A stretch of DNA of 64,000 nt. Origin: Ailanthus altissimus (Eukaryota > Streptophyta > Magnoliopsida > Sapindales > Simaroubaceae). The DNA lies in the NCBI GenBank assembly GCA_946807835.1, contig OX327697.1, forward strand, positions 15,262,001-15,326,000, read 5' to 3'. A program made the translations under genes and the position numbers. The notes under the pieces were generated by a model. That model was not told where the DNA came from, made no database searches, and was given only the letters and a program-made list of their open reading frames with translations. Position 1 is the first letter of the stretch. Each line of letters starts with the position of its first letter. Shown one piece after another: positions 22,694-33,021 of the stretch.

Positions 22694-22758
22694 GATTACA
22701 CTTACCCTCTCTCTTGAATGATTTTGAGTTTGTACAAAGATGCAGAAATAATGCAATG

Positions 22759-22767
22759 TATTTATAG
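22759..22767 (-). promoter_or_regulatory. TATA box before the LOG gene
   Basis: CTATAAATA on the minus strand lies 66 bp before the chosen ATG. A start site about 30 bp downstream would give a leader of about 35 nt and would exclude the upstream in-frame ATG at 22756. The ATG context is ATCATGGAAG. Together these look like a complete core promoter inside the element. Confidence 0.5.
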
Positions 22768-22769
22768 AG

Positions 22770-22935
22770 CCAAAAGGTATTGCAAAGTTAAATCACATGG
22801 CTATTGGCTTGAAATACAAGATTCAATACCTTTTAGAAATTTTCAATTTGTTAGCTGGAAAAGTCACATGGGTTGTTGGCTTAAAATGCAAAATTTTCAA
22901 AAAGGATTATAGGTGGTTGATTATTGAAAAGACAT
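22770..22935. repeat. Imperfect 71-bp direct repeat upstream of the LOG TATA box
   Basis: TCACATGGCTATTGGCTTGA at 22793 recurs as TCACATGGGTTGTTGGCTTA at 22864, with further similarity on both sides (AAATACAAGATT against AAATGCAAAATT). The repeats sit where promoter-proximal elements would lie. Confidence 0.6.
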
Positions 22936-23050
22936 TTGAGTTTGAAATGAAACATTTTAAAATAACAGCTATAGTAAATATATACAAGTAGTTGTGATTG
23001 TGGCTCACATCTTCCTCTGATTTTACGTCCAGTAATGGCTTAAACGCCCT

Positions 23051-23599
23051 CTATGGGTCGGGGATAGGCTTCTCATCCAATTTTCTTATAAATTGGCAAA
23101 TGGGGTCTTTTAAAGTCAGATTCCCGAGACTGTACCGCTCATGTTCTTTTAGGAATATGTCCCATAATTCATGAATTGCAATATGCACATATCCACTAGG
23201 ATGCGTCTCAAGAGTCGATAAGATATTATCTAAAGACTCCTTACTCAGGCCATTCTTAATGAACCTAATTTTATCTTCACGATTTACAGACACCATTCCT
23301 AAAGTGCGGCAACGTGTGTTGCAAGTCGTGCGTGCACACTTGTAATAAACATTTAATCGTTTTGTTCTTCGTTTTTTTGAAAAAAAGCTTTTACCTAAGC
23401 CAGGCATGTAGGAAATTAATGAGTCTGAAAATTCACCTGTCAATCTAACTTTGGCTTCAATTAACCAACGTAAATCAACAGGTATATTCATAATCATTAA
23501 TAACCTTAATCTTTCACATCTTGCTTGGTAAATTTTCTTCAAGGAATTTTGAGGCAATGAGGGAAAACGCTTTTTCAAATTTTTTAGAATGTCATCCAT
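23051..23599 (-). CDS. Unrecognised 182-residue basic protein of the Athila element
   Basis: An uninterrupted frame starts at ATG 23599 (MDDILKNLKKRFPSLPQNSL). It lies between the integrase end (23812) and the LOG gene, on the same strand, where an env-like ORF might be expected. It has no signal peptide or membrane segment, so it is not env-like. Visible features are a basic patch KKRRTKR (75-81) that could be a nuclear localisation signal, then NVYYKC with Cys88, Cys93 and Cys97 (CX4CX3C) and the stretch LGMVSVNREDKIRFI. A helical C-terminal half follows (HIAIHELWDIFLKEHERY). I do not recognise the family. Being open in a young element whose other genes have breaks suggests it is or was a real protein. 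Basic patch plus Cys cluster could mean nucleic-acid binding; that is inference only. Confidence 0.7.
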   Translation of the reverse strand: MDDILKNLKKRFPSLPQNSLKKIYQARCERLRLLMIMNIPVDLRWLIEAKVRLTGEFSDSLISYMPGLGKSFFSKKRRTKRLNVYYKCARTTCNTRCRTLGMVSVNREDKIRFIKNGLSKESLDNILSTLETHPSGYVHIAIHELWDIFLKEHERYSLGNLTLKDPICQFIRKLDEKPIPDP

Positions 23600-23811
23600 T
23601 TTTTTTTTTTAAGAAAAGGGGGAAGAAGAGAAGATATCAGTAATTATGGGAAACTGACAAAACCGATTTGAAATATCACGGAGTACCGTTATCCGCCCTT
23701 AACCGGGGTGCAAAATAAAACTTTAACAAAACTACTAAATTAACCTGCAAGTAAAAAAAATGTTAGAAGAAGAATAAATATATATAAATATGTAAATATA
23801 TAAAACAAAGA
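23600..23811 (-). other. Spacer between integrase and the 182-residue ORF
   Basis: About 210 bp. The minus strand has GCACCCCGGTTAAGGGCGGA with nearby ACTCCGTG, a GC-rich island that could fold in the RNA. It then has a pyrimidine-rich run (CTTCTTCCCCCTTTTCTT) just before the ORF start. The function is unknown. Confidence 0.4.
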
Positions 23812-24458
23812 TTAATTGGTCTCGTAACAAGGATCCGACAGGAACGTAAATTCTTCATGAAAAGCTTGGTTTTCTAGAAACGGCTTGAGTCTTTGCCCAT
23901 TTACCTTAAACACATTCCCATTTCTAGGATTTTCAATGTCAATTGTTCCATAAGGGTACACATGTTTCACAATAAAAGGGCCACTCCATCTTGATCTTAA
24001 TTTTCCAGGGAATATGTGAAGTCGAGAATTATAAAGCAAAACCTTATGACTAGTGTCAAATGTTTTTCTCTGAATTTTTTTTATCATGAAAGGCTTTAAT
24101 TTTAGCTTTATGAATTTTTGAATTCTCATATGCATCATTTCTCAATTCTTCAAGTTCATTTATTTGTAATTTACGTATGTGTCCAGCAGAATCAAGATTT
24201 TCATTGAAAGTTTTAATAGCCCAGTAGGCTTTATGCTCAAGTTCCACAGGTAAGTGACAAGATTTTCCATAAACTATCCTATAGGGAGACATACCCAATG
24301 AAGTTTTAAAAGCAGTTCTATAAGCCCACAGTGCATCATTTAGTCTTAAAGACCAATCTTTGCAATTTGGGTTTATAGTTTTTTCTAAAATTTGTTTTAT
24401 CTCCCTATTTGCTAATTCAACTTGTCCACTTGTCTGAGGATGATAAGGGGTGGCAACT
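23812..24458 (-). pseudogene. Athila integrase, C-terminal half with GPY/F module (two frame breaks)
   Basis: After the break at 24,476-24,482 the frame resumes as [20 protein letters not shown], containing the catalytic Glu. It continues [20 protein letters not shown] and a long helical region. A second break lies in an A8 run at 24075-24082. After it come the GPY/F-type module LRSRWSGPFIVKHV, GTIDIENPRNGNVFKVNGQR and the stop at 23812. Removing one A from each run gives one continuous integrase frame. Confidence 0.9.
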
Positions 24459-26399
24459 TTATGAGTAATACCATATTTTTTTCACTAATGTTTCAAATGG
24501 TCTATTACAAAAATGCTTACCCCCATCACTTATAATGGCTCGAGGGATTCCAAATCGACTTAAGATATTTTCTTTCAAAAATTTCATGACTGTTTTATGG
24601 TCATTATGTCGACATGGAATAGCCTCAATCCATTTTGAGACATAATCTACTGCAACTAAGATATACATAAATCCAAATGATAACGGAAATGGTCCCATGA
24701 AATCTATCCCCCAACAATCAAAGATTTCAATAACAAGAATGGGGTTCAAAGGCATCATGTTTCGTTTTGAAATTGATCCCAACTTTTGACAATTTTCACA
24801 AGTTATACAAAATGCATGTGTATCTTTAAATAAAGTGGGCCAATAAAATCCACACTGTAAGATTTTTGCAGCTGATTTCTTTGATGAGAAATGTCCCTCA
24901 TATGCTTTAGAATGACAAAATTCAATAACTTTATTTACCTCATTGTCGGGTATGCATCTTCGAAATATTTGATCACGACAATATTTAAAGAGATAAGGAT
25001 CATCCCAATAAAAATTTCTCACCTCCGTTAAAAATTTTCTTTTGTCTTGAGCATTCCATTGAGGTGGCATTTCTCCTGTTACAAGAAAATTAACAATATT
25101 AGCATACCAGGGCATTGTAACAGTAGAAAATAAAAATTCATCGGGAAAAGAATCATTAATAGGTGTTATTTCTGTTGATGAATCTGGTGTGAGTCTTGAT
25201 AAGTGATCTGCAACAACATTTTCAGCTCCCTTCTTATCCTTGATAGTGATAATAAATTCTTGAAGCAATAGAATCCATCGAATCAGTCTTGGTTTTGCAT
25301 CCTGTTTTGACATTAAGTACCTTACAGCAGCATGGTCAGTAAATACAATAGTTGAAGAACCAATTAAGTAAGAACGAAATTTGTCTAATGCAAATATTAC
25401 AGCAAGTAGTTCTTTTTCAGTTGTTGTGTAATTCATTTGTGCACTGTTTAAAGTTCTACTCGCGTAATAAATTACATAGGATTTACCTTCCTTTCTTTGT
25501 CCTAATACAGCACCAACAGCGTAGTCACTAGCATCACACATGAGCTCAAAAGGTAAAGACCAGTCAGGAGATTGTATGATAGGAGCAGATGTTAAGAGGC
25601 CAATTAATTTTTCAAATGAATTTTGACACTCTTGAGTCCACTTAAATGATACATCTTTTGCTAAGAGGTTACAAAGAGGTTTAGATATAGCACTAAAGTT
25701 TTTTATGAACCTCCTATAGAATCCAGCATGTCCTAAAAAAGATCGGACTTCTCTGACTGTTTTTGGTAGAGGCAAATGTGTAATGAGTTCGACTTTTGCC
25801 TTATCCACTTCAATTCCTTTAGAAGATACTATATGTCCCAAAACAATTCCAGAAGTAACCATGTAGTGACATTTTTCCCAATTCAATACAAGATTCTTTT
25901 CTTCACATCTTTTTAAGACCTTTTCTAAGTTTTCAAGACAATTATCAAAAGAATTTCCAAACACAGTTAAATCATCCATGAAAACTTCTAAATAATGCTC
26001 AATCATGTCACTAAAAATGCTTAACATACATCTCTGAAATGTTGCTGGGGCATTACAAAGTCCAAAGGGCATTCTTCTAAAAGCAAAGGTTCCAAAAGGA
26101 CATGTGAATGTAGTCTTTTCTTGGTCTTCTAGTGCTATAAGAATTTGATAATAGCCAGAGTAACCATCTAGAAAGCAATAGTAGGGATGTCCTGCTACTC
26201 TTTCTATAATCTGATCAAGGAATGGTAAAGGAAAATGGTCTTTTCTAGTGGCCAAGTTCAATTTTCTATAATCTATGCACATCCTCCAACTAGATGAGAC
26301 TCGAGTTGGTATTAACTCACCTTTTTCATTTTCAATGACTGTGATTCCAGATTTTTTTGGTACTACCTGAGTAGGACTTACCCACTTACTATCTGAGAT
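24459..26399 (-). CDS. Athila reverse transcriptase, RNase H and integrase core
   Basis: A long open frame. RT motifs are [49 protein letters not shown] and the catalytic VFMDDLTVF. RNase H carries [28 protein letters not shown] and [11 protein letters not shown], keeping the Asp-Glu-Asp set. The integrase has the HHCC zinc domain (HSKAYEGHF...CITCENC) and the first two catalytic Asp residues ([17 protein letters not shown]). The frame ends early because an A7 run at 24476-24482 has one extra A. Upstream it is separated from the protease only by an in-frame TGA near 26412. It copies and inserts the element; this copy would need frame repair or help in trans. Confidence 0.95.
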   Translation of the reverse strand: MSDSKWVSPTQVVPKKSGITVIENEKGELIPTRVSSSWRMCIDYRKLNLATRKDHFPLPFLDQIIERVAGHPYYCFLDGYSGYYQILIALEDQEKTTFTCPFGTFAFRRMPFGLCNAPATFQRCMLSIFSDMIEHYLEVFMDDLTVFGNSFDNCLENLEKVLKRCEEKNLVLNWEKCHYMVTSGIVLGHIVSSKGIEVDKAKVELITHLPLPKTVREVRSFLGHAGFYRRFIKNFSAISKPLCNLLAKDVSFKWTQECQNSFEKLIGLLTSAPIIQSPDWSLPFELMCDASDYAVGAVLGQRKEGKSYVIYYASRTLNSAQMNYTTTEKELLAVIFALDKFRSYLIGSSTIVFTDHAAVRYLMSKQDAKPRLIRWILLLQEFIITIKDKKGAENVVADHLSRLTPDSSTEITPINDSFPDEFLFSTVTMPWYANIVNFLVTGEMPPQWNAQDKRKFLTEVRNFYWDDPYLFKYCRDQIFRRCIPDNEVNKVIEFCHSKAYEGHFSSKKSAAKILQCGFYWPTLFKDTHAFCITCENCQKLGSISKRNMMPLNPILVIEIFDCWGIDFMGPFPLSFGFMYILVAVDYVSKWIEAIPCRHNDHKTVMKFLKENILSRFGIPRAIISDGGKHFCNRPFETLVKKIWYYS

Positions 26400-26411
26400 C
26401 GGATAGATAAT

Positions 26412-27790
26412 TCATACTTCAAGTAATTTGAGAACTTCAGCTCTCACTACTTCTTTCATATGTGGATTTAATCTCCTTTGAGGTTGTTGGGAAGTTTTGG
26501 CATTATCCTCTAGGTGTATTCTATGTGTGCAAATCAAAGGATTAATACCATTTATGTCTTTTAAAGTCCACCCAATTGCATTTTTATGCATTTTCAATAA
26601 TTCAATCAACTTATCTTCTTGTTCACTTGTGAGTGTAGAAGCGATTACCACCGGGTAAGTTTGTTTCTCTCCAAGAAATGCATATTTCAGTCCTTCAGGC
26701 AGAGGTTTTAACTCCAACTTTGAAATTTTATTCTTTTTATCCTCATTTTCTCCCAATTCTTCAAACTTTAGTTTCCATCTTTTATTTTCAATCATCTGTG
26801 CACAGTCAAGTAAAGAACATATGTCAGAGATTTTAGGATCTAATTGTATATTTGACTCAAATGAATTTATTAAACACATTTCTAAGGGATCGGTAGAACT
26901 CCCTTTTTGAATATGATCCTCCACAATCGTTTCAATCATGTCACCTTCTTCACTTTCATCCTCCTCTTCATATGGTTGCTTACACATATTAAAAACATTG
27001 AGTTTAAGTGTCATGTTTCCAAATGAAAGCTTCATTACTCCATTCCTGCAATTAATCAAAGCGTTAGAAGTTGCTAAAAATGGACGACCTAAAATAACAG
27101 GTATCAGATTACATCCTTTGACAGGTTCTGTGTCCAAGACGATAAAATCCACAGGATATATGAATTTATCAACTTGAACTAAGACATCCTCCACTGTCCC
27201 TCTTGGTACTTTTATTGATCTATCAGCAAGTAAAAGAGTTACAGATGTTGATTTTAACTCCCCGAGATTGAGCTGCTGATAAGCTGAATACGGCAATAAA
27301 TTCACACTAGCACCAAGATCAAGTAAGGCTTGTTCAATTTTATGACTTCCAATAATACATGAAATTGTAGGACAACCAGGGTCTTTATATTTCAAAGAAT
27401 TATTGTTCTGAAGAATGGCACTTACTTGTTCAGCTAAAAATGCTTTCTTTTTCACATTCAGTTTTCTTTTTACTGTGCATAAGTCTTTCAAAATTTTTGC
27501 ATAAGATGGAACCTGTTTAATAGCATCCAGTAAAGGAATATTAACTTTTACCTGTTTGAAGATTTCAAAAATTTCAGGATTGTGATTCATCTTCTTAGTA
27601 TTACGTAATGCATGAGGAAATGGGGGTGGAGGTGAGGGTTTAGTGTTTTCTTCATTAAGTGTAGGTTCAACACTTTCCTTACCCTTAGAGATTGATTCAT
27701 CGCTCTCATGAGGTTCAGGAATTTCTTTTTCAACAATTTTACCACTCCGAAGAGTGATAACTGATTTAACTTGATCCATGTGTTGGCTTC
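26412..27790 (-). CDS. Athila protease region
   Basis: An open frame of about 455 residues begins near SVITLRSGK, the conserved start of the Athila pol region. The retropepsin-like active site is ALLDLGASVNLLPYSAYQQL, where the usual D-S/T-G is D-L-G, as is common in Athila. The flap-like ADRSIKVPRGTVEDVLVQVD and NLIPVILGRPFLATSNALIN follow. The last part leads into RT (RRLNPHMKEVVRAEVLKLLE) and stops at TGA 26412, in frame with RT. The protease would process the polyprotein. The 5' side is one base out of frame with gag. Confidence 0.88.
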
Positions 27791-29245
27791 CTGACTACAT
27801 GCATTTGAGTTATGTTGTCCTTTGGGGTTTGGCTGTGGTTGAGAAAGAAATTTTCCTTTCTCATGAATGTTCAGTGTAGATGCAAATTTAGCAAGAGTAT
27901 CTTTCAAATCAGCAAATGTTTGAGCATTTTGAGAATTAACAGACTCTTGTTTTTCAATGAATGTATGCAAGGTTTCTTCAAGATTTTTCCTAGGAGGTGG
28001 GACATATGGTGCATAACCTTGATGATTTTGAAAGTTTTGGTGTGGTTGGAAAGGTGGTTGCGAAGCCTGTGCTTGAGTGTCATTCCTCCAACTAAAATTC
28101 GGGTGATTTCGCCATCCAGGATTATAGTTTTGTGAATATGGGTTATTGTTTGATCGTTTGAACGTGTTTAAAACATTGGCTTGTTCATGAAGACATTCCC
28201 TAAATGCAGGCAAAGTTGGAAAATCATTGGTAGGGTGATCATGGGTTTCACAAATGTGACACACAATTTCTTGAACAGATTTTATTTGACCACTCTTTTT
28301 CATTTCTAAGGTTTCGACTTTTCTAGCAAGGGATGCTAATTTGGCTTGAAGGTCATGGTCTTCCTTAAGATGATAAATACCCCCACTAGATGTAGTGGTT
28401 TGATTTTTGCTAAGTGCCTCACAGGTACCAGCAGTATCCTAATTTTGAGCATTTTCTGCTAGTAAGTCAAGATAGTTCATTGCCTCTTCTGGGTCTTTTT
28501 CCTCAAATGTTCCATTACACATCATTTCTACCATTTGCCTAACTTGGGGTGTTAAGCCCTCATAGAAATTTGAGACTACTCTCCATGTTTCAAAACCATG
28601 ATGGGGACAGGTATTAAGTAATTCTTTATACCTTTCCCAACATTGGTAAAGGGTCTCTCCTGGTTTTTGGGCAAAAGTGGTGATTTGTCTTTTGAAAGAA
28701 TTTGTTCTATGGGAGGGAAAAAACTTTTTCAGGAATTGTTGTTGCATCTCGTCCCATAAAGAAATGGATCCTGGCCTAAGGTTTTGTAGCCATGTTTTAG
28801 CTTTATCTTTTAAAGAAAAAGGGAAAAGCTTAAGTCAAATTGTGTTCATGCTACAATTTTGATCATTATACGTGTTACACACTTCTTCAAATTCTCTTAG
28901 ATGTAGATAAGGGTTCTCTGCATCTAAGCCATGAAAAGTGGGTAAAAGTTGGATAATGCCTGGCTTAAAATTAAAATGCGTTGCATCCGGTGGAAAAATT
29001 AAGCAAGATGGTGCACCGGTTCGTGTAGGGTTCATATAGTCTCTAAGTGTCCTAGGTCGGTTATGGTCATTATGTTGGGACTGATTGTCCCCTGGGTCTA
29101 TGAGTCCCTCAATTTGATTTTCGCTCATGGTGTTACTTAGTGAAGAATGAGAAGATGAAGGAGAATCTAACAAATTATCAAAGGAAGTTTTGAAATTACC
29201 TTTTACTAAACGATGAGAATTAAGATCTCGAAACCAACCGCTCAT
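27790..29245 (-). pseudogene. Athila gag (two stops, one shift)
   Basis: The frame starts at one of three Met residues (29326, 29245 or 29128). MSGWFRDLNS at 29245 avoids a hydrophobic prefix that looks like leader. The Athila signature PRTLRDYMNPTRTGAPSC is present, then LPTFHGLDAENPYLHLREFE. A TGA near 28,838 interrupts 'TI-LKLFPFSLKDKAKTWL' and is one C-to-T change from Arg. Further on are YQCWERYKELLNTCPHHGF and a TAG near 28,440 in place of Trp. The zinc-knuckle-like CHICETHDH is near 28,260, then a Pro/Gln/Asn-rich tail. The shift to the protease frame is near 27,790. Gag would form the particle. Confidence 0.9.
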
Positions 29246-29427
29246 AAAAAGAAACAAAACAAAATACAATAACAATAATACAAATAAAATATTAAACACA
29301 GGTAAATAAAATAAAATATTACACACAAGTAAATAAAATATGTAAAACTAAAAGCAAAATAAAGATAAATAATTAGAAGTTAGATTAGTGATGTTAGATT
29401 ATATAATAAAAAGTTAATAAATAAATA

Positions 29428-29721
29428 GTAGGAGGCTTAGCCTTCCATTAAAATAAAAAGCGAAAATAAAAGGCGAATAATAAATAAACTAAAGTACGTT
29501 AGGAGGCTCGGCCTTCCATGAAAATTAAAAAAAAACTAAAATAAAAAGTAAAAAATAATAAATAAACGAAATAAAGAGTAGGAGGCTCAGCCTTCCGCGA
29601 AAATAAAAACAGAATAATAATAAAGTACGTTAGGAGGCTCGGCCTTCCATAAAAATAAAAAAAATAAAAAAAAAATAAAAATAACGAATAATAAATAACG
29701 AGTAGGAGGCTCAGCCTTCCA
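29428..29721 (-). repeat. Five leader repeats, each a hairpin with ATGGAAGGC
   Basis: Copies lie at about 29428-29448, 29500-29519, 29579-29598, 29631-29650 and 29702-29721, spaced 52-79 bp in A-rich DNA. The plus-strand core is TAGGAGGCTCRGCCTTCCAT, nearly self-complementary (GGAGGCT/AGCCTTCC). On the sense (minus) strand three to four copies begin ATGGAAGGC and stop within a few codons (M-E-G-R-A-S-stop in the 29500 copy). They lie between primer site and gag, in the RNA leader. Confidence 0.85.
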
Positions 29722-29773
29722 TGAAAATAAAATAAACAAACAAATAATAACAAAACAAAATATTAACGTTACC

Positions 29774-29791
29774 TCCCCGGCAACGGCGCCA
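29774..29791 (-). other. Primer binding site of the Athila element
   Basis: TGGCGCCGTTGCCGGGGA on the minus strand, six bases after the 5' LTR. This is the standard Athila/Tat primer site, complementary to a tRNA 3' end (reported as tRNA-Asp for Athila). Confidence 0.9.
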
Positions 29792-29797
29792 AAAACT

Positions 29798-31234
29798 TGA
29801 CACGTCCAGAATATAGAAGTTATTCCCAAGTGCAGGATTGTCGAAGTAATAAATAACCCGATGAGAACGGGGTCGATCCACAGGGAAGTAGAATTAAAAT
29901 TACAAATTATAAACACTTTAAAGATAATTAATACAGTATAAGATGTTTGTAAATATTATTTCAATTAACCAATTCAAATAAAAAGCTAAGGTTACGGGGA
30001 TTCACTCTTGGCATAAGAAGTAAGAATATATTTATTTTTTATTTTTTTATAACTCAATTGGAATCCTCACACAAAGGAGGTTCCAACCGAAAAATATAGC
30101 AATTAAAGTTCATTATCATTTATATATTGATTAGTATTTATTTCTTTCAATTATTATACACCAAATCTTATAAATAGGTTCAAGTATTTATTATGCCAAT
30201 CTTTATATTTGTCTACAATAAATTAAGACTCCCACTTTACAAGAAAGGTTATATAAACCAAATCTTGTAAATGATTTCAATAATTTATTGTGCCAAGTAT
30301 TAAGTTTGTCAATAATAAATCAAGAATCACCACTTTAGAAGAAATGGTATTAATTCTACAAACAAAATAAATACATCATATATAAATTTACATAACTTAA
30401 AAATGAAGCATTAAATTCATGAATAAATATTAAACATATCTTATTACCTTGCCAAGAGCTTCACCCTTTCACCTTAGCTTAAACAAAATTATTTGGACAT
30501 AATAAAACTAAATGAAAAGAAAAGAAATGGAAGAAGAAATAACATGACTTAATAGTAAACAAGAGAAATAATAGTACAAGGAAATGGATACAAAGGAAAA
30601 GTATTTTGAACTAAATTCTAACTTTCTAATTACATTCTTTAGGCATAAACAAGCCACCTATTTATAGAAAAACATGGATAAATCGAGACAAATTTGGAGG
30701 GAACCACTTGGTTGATGAAAGTCAAGAATGGTGGCAAAATAATTTACATTCATTATCACTTGGGCACCCACTTGATTATCCAATTTGGAATTGATGTGAT
30801 CCGAATTAGCTGTCACTTAAAACATAACGGTTGTAGATAAGTCTCTTATCTTTCCAAATTGAGTGATCTCATACGTATTAGATACGTATTTCTATAGTTA
30901 TGAGCCAAATACTGATAACTGTTCAAACTGGGCCTGTACTGCAGATCAATTCTATTCTAGGACAATTTTCACCCTCTAAACACTCTTATTTCCAATGCTT
31001 TGTGAAATACAATATGTTAGCCCATTGAGTCAGCGCTGCACAGGATTAATAATCACCTCAATTGGATATTTAGGTAGAAAGTTATACCCATTTTACCGAA
31101 CCTGCCACAAAATAGTTATAAGATAATTAAGTACAATATTGTAAACATACTTAAGTTAAGAAAATTAAATACACTAGTAATACAAAAAAATCATGTAAAA
31201 CTCTTATTAAATGTATAATTTCAAGTGTTCATCA
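29798..31234 (-). repeat. 5' LTR of the Athila element
   Basis: It pairs with 19201-20638 over its whole length with roughly 25-30 differences by eye and nearly no indels. The minus-strand TATA box TATAAATAGG lies near 30,659-30,666. Confidence 0.95.
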
Positions 31235-31239
31235 ATCTC

Positions 31240-32145
31240 ACGAGTCATGTCATTCCCCATTAGAACTTTACTTCTCTTGACTTTCTAGTTGGTAAATATT
31301 GATCTGTCGGGATACATATAGATGTTGCACCCCGAATCTAGTATCCATTTGCCAGCGTACTTTCCCCTTGAGGCTACCAATGTATCTATAACTTCGGTAT
31401 CTTCCTCAGTACCGATTGCAACCCACCCTCCTTGGCCTTTTGATTTCGGACAATCCTTCACAAAGTGCCATTCCTTATTACAAAAGAAACACTTCTTGGA
31501 TCTCCTCCTTAATTTGTTGCTCTTCTTTCCGTGTGCAAGCAATGTTGCTCCACTCTCAAACTCAGATCTCTTTGTCAATTCTTTTGAGTTCAATGATGCA
31601 TTGACGCCATTCATCGTTAAAGACTTCTTGCCATATAGCAGCGTATCAACAAAACTCTTATAGCTGTTTGGCAACAAACTTAATAGGATAATGGCCTTAT
31701 CTTCATCCTCAGTCTTGATGCCCAGTTGCTCAAGACTTATGATGATCTTGTTGAACTCGTCAATGTGAGCTCTCAATGAAGTTTTCTCGTGCATTGTTAG
31801 TTAATGTAGTTTCTTTTTTACAAGAAGTCTATTTGCAAGAGACTTCTTTATGTACAACGTCTCGAGTCTCTTCCATAGCCCCAAAATGGTTTCTTCATTA
31901 CCAACTTTCCTTAATACTTCGTCGCTCAACGCCATGAATAAGGTGCTGTGAGCCTTTTTTTGAATCGTGTCCCAATTTTTCTACCTGGACTTTGAGGTTG
32001 TTGTCTCATTGCTAGTTGAGGAGCTAGCTTTCTCTAAAGCTGAGTCTATCCATTCTTTCACTAGTAGAGCCCTAACTTTCTTCCTCAAAAGATTGAAGTC
32101 ATTCATCCCATTGAACTTCTCTATTTCTTACTTGATTACAGCCAT
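31240..32145 (-). pseudogene. Gag and protease start of the pol-deleted copia
   Basis: The start is ATG 32145 (MAVIK, then a stop, then EIEKFNGMNDFNLLRKKVRA), a copia gag opening like that at 9868. LSDEVLRKVGNEE and LANRLLVKKKL follow. An open stretch to 31285 holds AHIDEFNKIIISLEQLGI, AIILLSLLPNSYKSFVDTLL, the zinc knuckle CFFCNKEWHFVKDC and the protease start KWILDSGCNIYMYPDRS. The frame is cut at 31235 by the Athila insertion and resumes at 19200. A few stops are present. Confidence 0.9.
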
Positions 32146-32181
32146 GGTTTAAATACCCCAAGTATGTATTATCGAACCTTT

Positions 32182-32194
32182 AGCTCTGATACCA
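32182..32194 (-). other. Primer binding site of the pol-deleted copia
   Basis: TGGTATCAGAGCT on the minus strand, a perfect tRNA-Met-type copia site, three bases after the 5' LTR. Confidence 0.9.
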
Positions 32195-32197
32195 GTT

Positions 32198-33021
32198 TAT
32201 TGAGAGAGGAAACGCCCTTCTCCCTCTTGGGATTATGTTGAAGTAAGGAACCCAAGATTCAACCTAGAACCCCAACCTCCTTGTGTAGCGGAATAACTAG
32301 TTAATCAAGCAAAATAACAAGAATCCAAAGCAGAATATAAAAGAACACAACACACAATCTTACGTAGTTCAAACAATTGCCTACGTCCACGGTGGATCCA
32401 AGGATCCTACCATTTCTTATTAACTCTCTAGAGATTTTACAAGGAAAAACTCAATTTGAAGAACCCTCAAAAGGACCTAATGTTTAGTAAACCCTTGTTC
32501 TACCATGAACAATGATCACCCAAACGACAGTTCCACCCTAGCGCACACAAGCACTTAGTGTCTATCCAGTTCTTCCCATCTCTTAGAGTCTTTCTTAATG
32601 TTTGATCTCAACTAAAGGGTTTACAAGTATTTATATAGGGTGTATTTCGTGTCTACTAACCCTATTCCTTGTTGGAGTAAGAGTCCACTTATTTTGGAAG
32701 TCTAAAACTTACCAAAACTCAAAATTCAGATGAAAAATGGACATCCTCATGCATTCTAGCGTTGAGGTATTCGTCTCTGGGCGCCGTAGCGCTGGCCAAA
32801 ATCACGCCCATCGTCGCGGCACTCAAGCCTTGCAGTTTTCTCTCGCGTTTTCTTCGCTTCCTTCGCGTCTTTGAGTCCCTTTCGCTTCCCTGTTTGTGTC
32901 CTACACATCTTAGACTTCTCCATACATGTCCTACACGTTCTAGATTTCTTGTGACTCTCCACTTTGATATTCATCTCAATTTTTGTCCAATCAAAATTGT
33001 TAAATCACCAATTTTTTAACA
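32198..33021 (-). repeat. 5' LTR of the pol-deleted copia
   Basis: It matches 17892-18695 throughout. It starts TGTTAAAAAATTGGTGATTT and ends CTCTCTCAATA on the minus strand. It contains a CpG-rich block at about 32,760-32,830 and a TATA-like stretch near 32,630. Confidence 0.9.

Larger units (their letters stand above)
19201..31234 (-). mobile_element. Young Athila-type Ty3/gypsy retrotransposon carrying a LOG gene
   Basis: The 12.0-kb element has 1438- and 1437-bp LTRs starting TGATGAACAC and ending GGACGTGTCA on the minus strand. A perfect 5-bp target duplication, ATCTC, lies at 19196-19200 and 31235-31239. The primer site contains TGGCGCCGTTGCCGGGGA, typical of Athila/Tat elements. The order on the minus strand is 5' LTR, repeated leader, gag, protease, RT, RNase H, integrase, a 182-residue ORF, a LOG-like gene, an internal purine tract, 1.2 kb of noncoding DNA, a purine tract and the 3' LTR. 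The gag motif PRTLRDYMNP and RT motif MCIDYRKLN place it near Athila. Roughly 25-30 LTR differences by eye (about 2%) indicate a recent insertion. Confidence 0.95.
17892..33021 (-). mobile_element. Minus-strand Ty1/copia element, pol-deleted and split by an Athila insertion
   Basis: The LTRs are 17892-18695 (3') and 32198-33021 (5'). On the minus strand a primer site TGGTATCAGAGCT (32182-32194) follows the 5' LTR. Gag and protease lie at 31240-32145. Flanks TTTTA (17887-17891) and ATTTA (33022-33026) make a 5-bp target duplication with one mismatch. Without the 12-kb Athila insert and its duplicated five bases, the element is about 3.1 kb. Protease/pre-integrase text joins directly to the 3' untranslated part, so integrase, reverse transcriptase and RNase H were already deleted. 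Confidence 0.88.

Noticed and set aside
22691..22756. Upstream in-frame ATG giving the LOG protein a 21-residue N-terminal extension
   Set aside because: It lies only a few bases after the TATA box and the extension is not like LOG starts or a convincing targeting peptide.
24476..24482. Programmed ribosomal frameshift at an A-run in integrase
   Set aside because: The break lies inside the integrase core, not at a gene junction, and the same lesion occurs at two other places. A one-base run-length error or slippage is simpler.
29428..29721. Regularly spaced short dyad repeats resembling a CRISPR array
   Set aside because: Plant nuclear retrotransposon leader, irregular spacing of 52-79 bp, low-complexity spacers and no cas genes.
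29499..29916. Minus-strand frames with long hydrophobic Phe/Leu-rich stretches that look like membrane proteins
   Set aside because: They arise from A/T-rich leader repeats before gag and lie over the LTR junction. They contain the repeated mini-ORF text and no conserved family motif.
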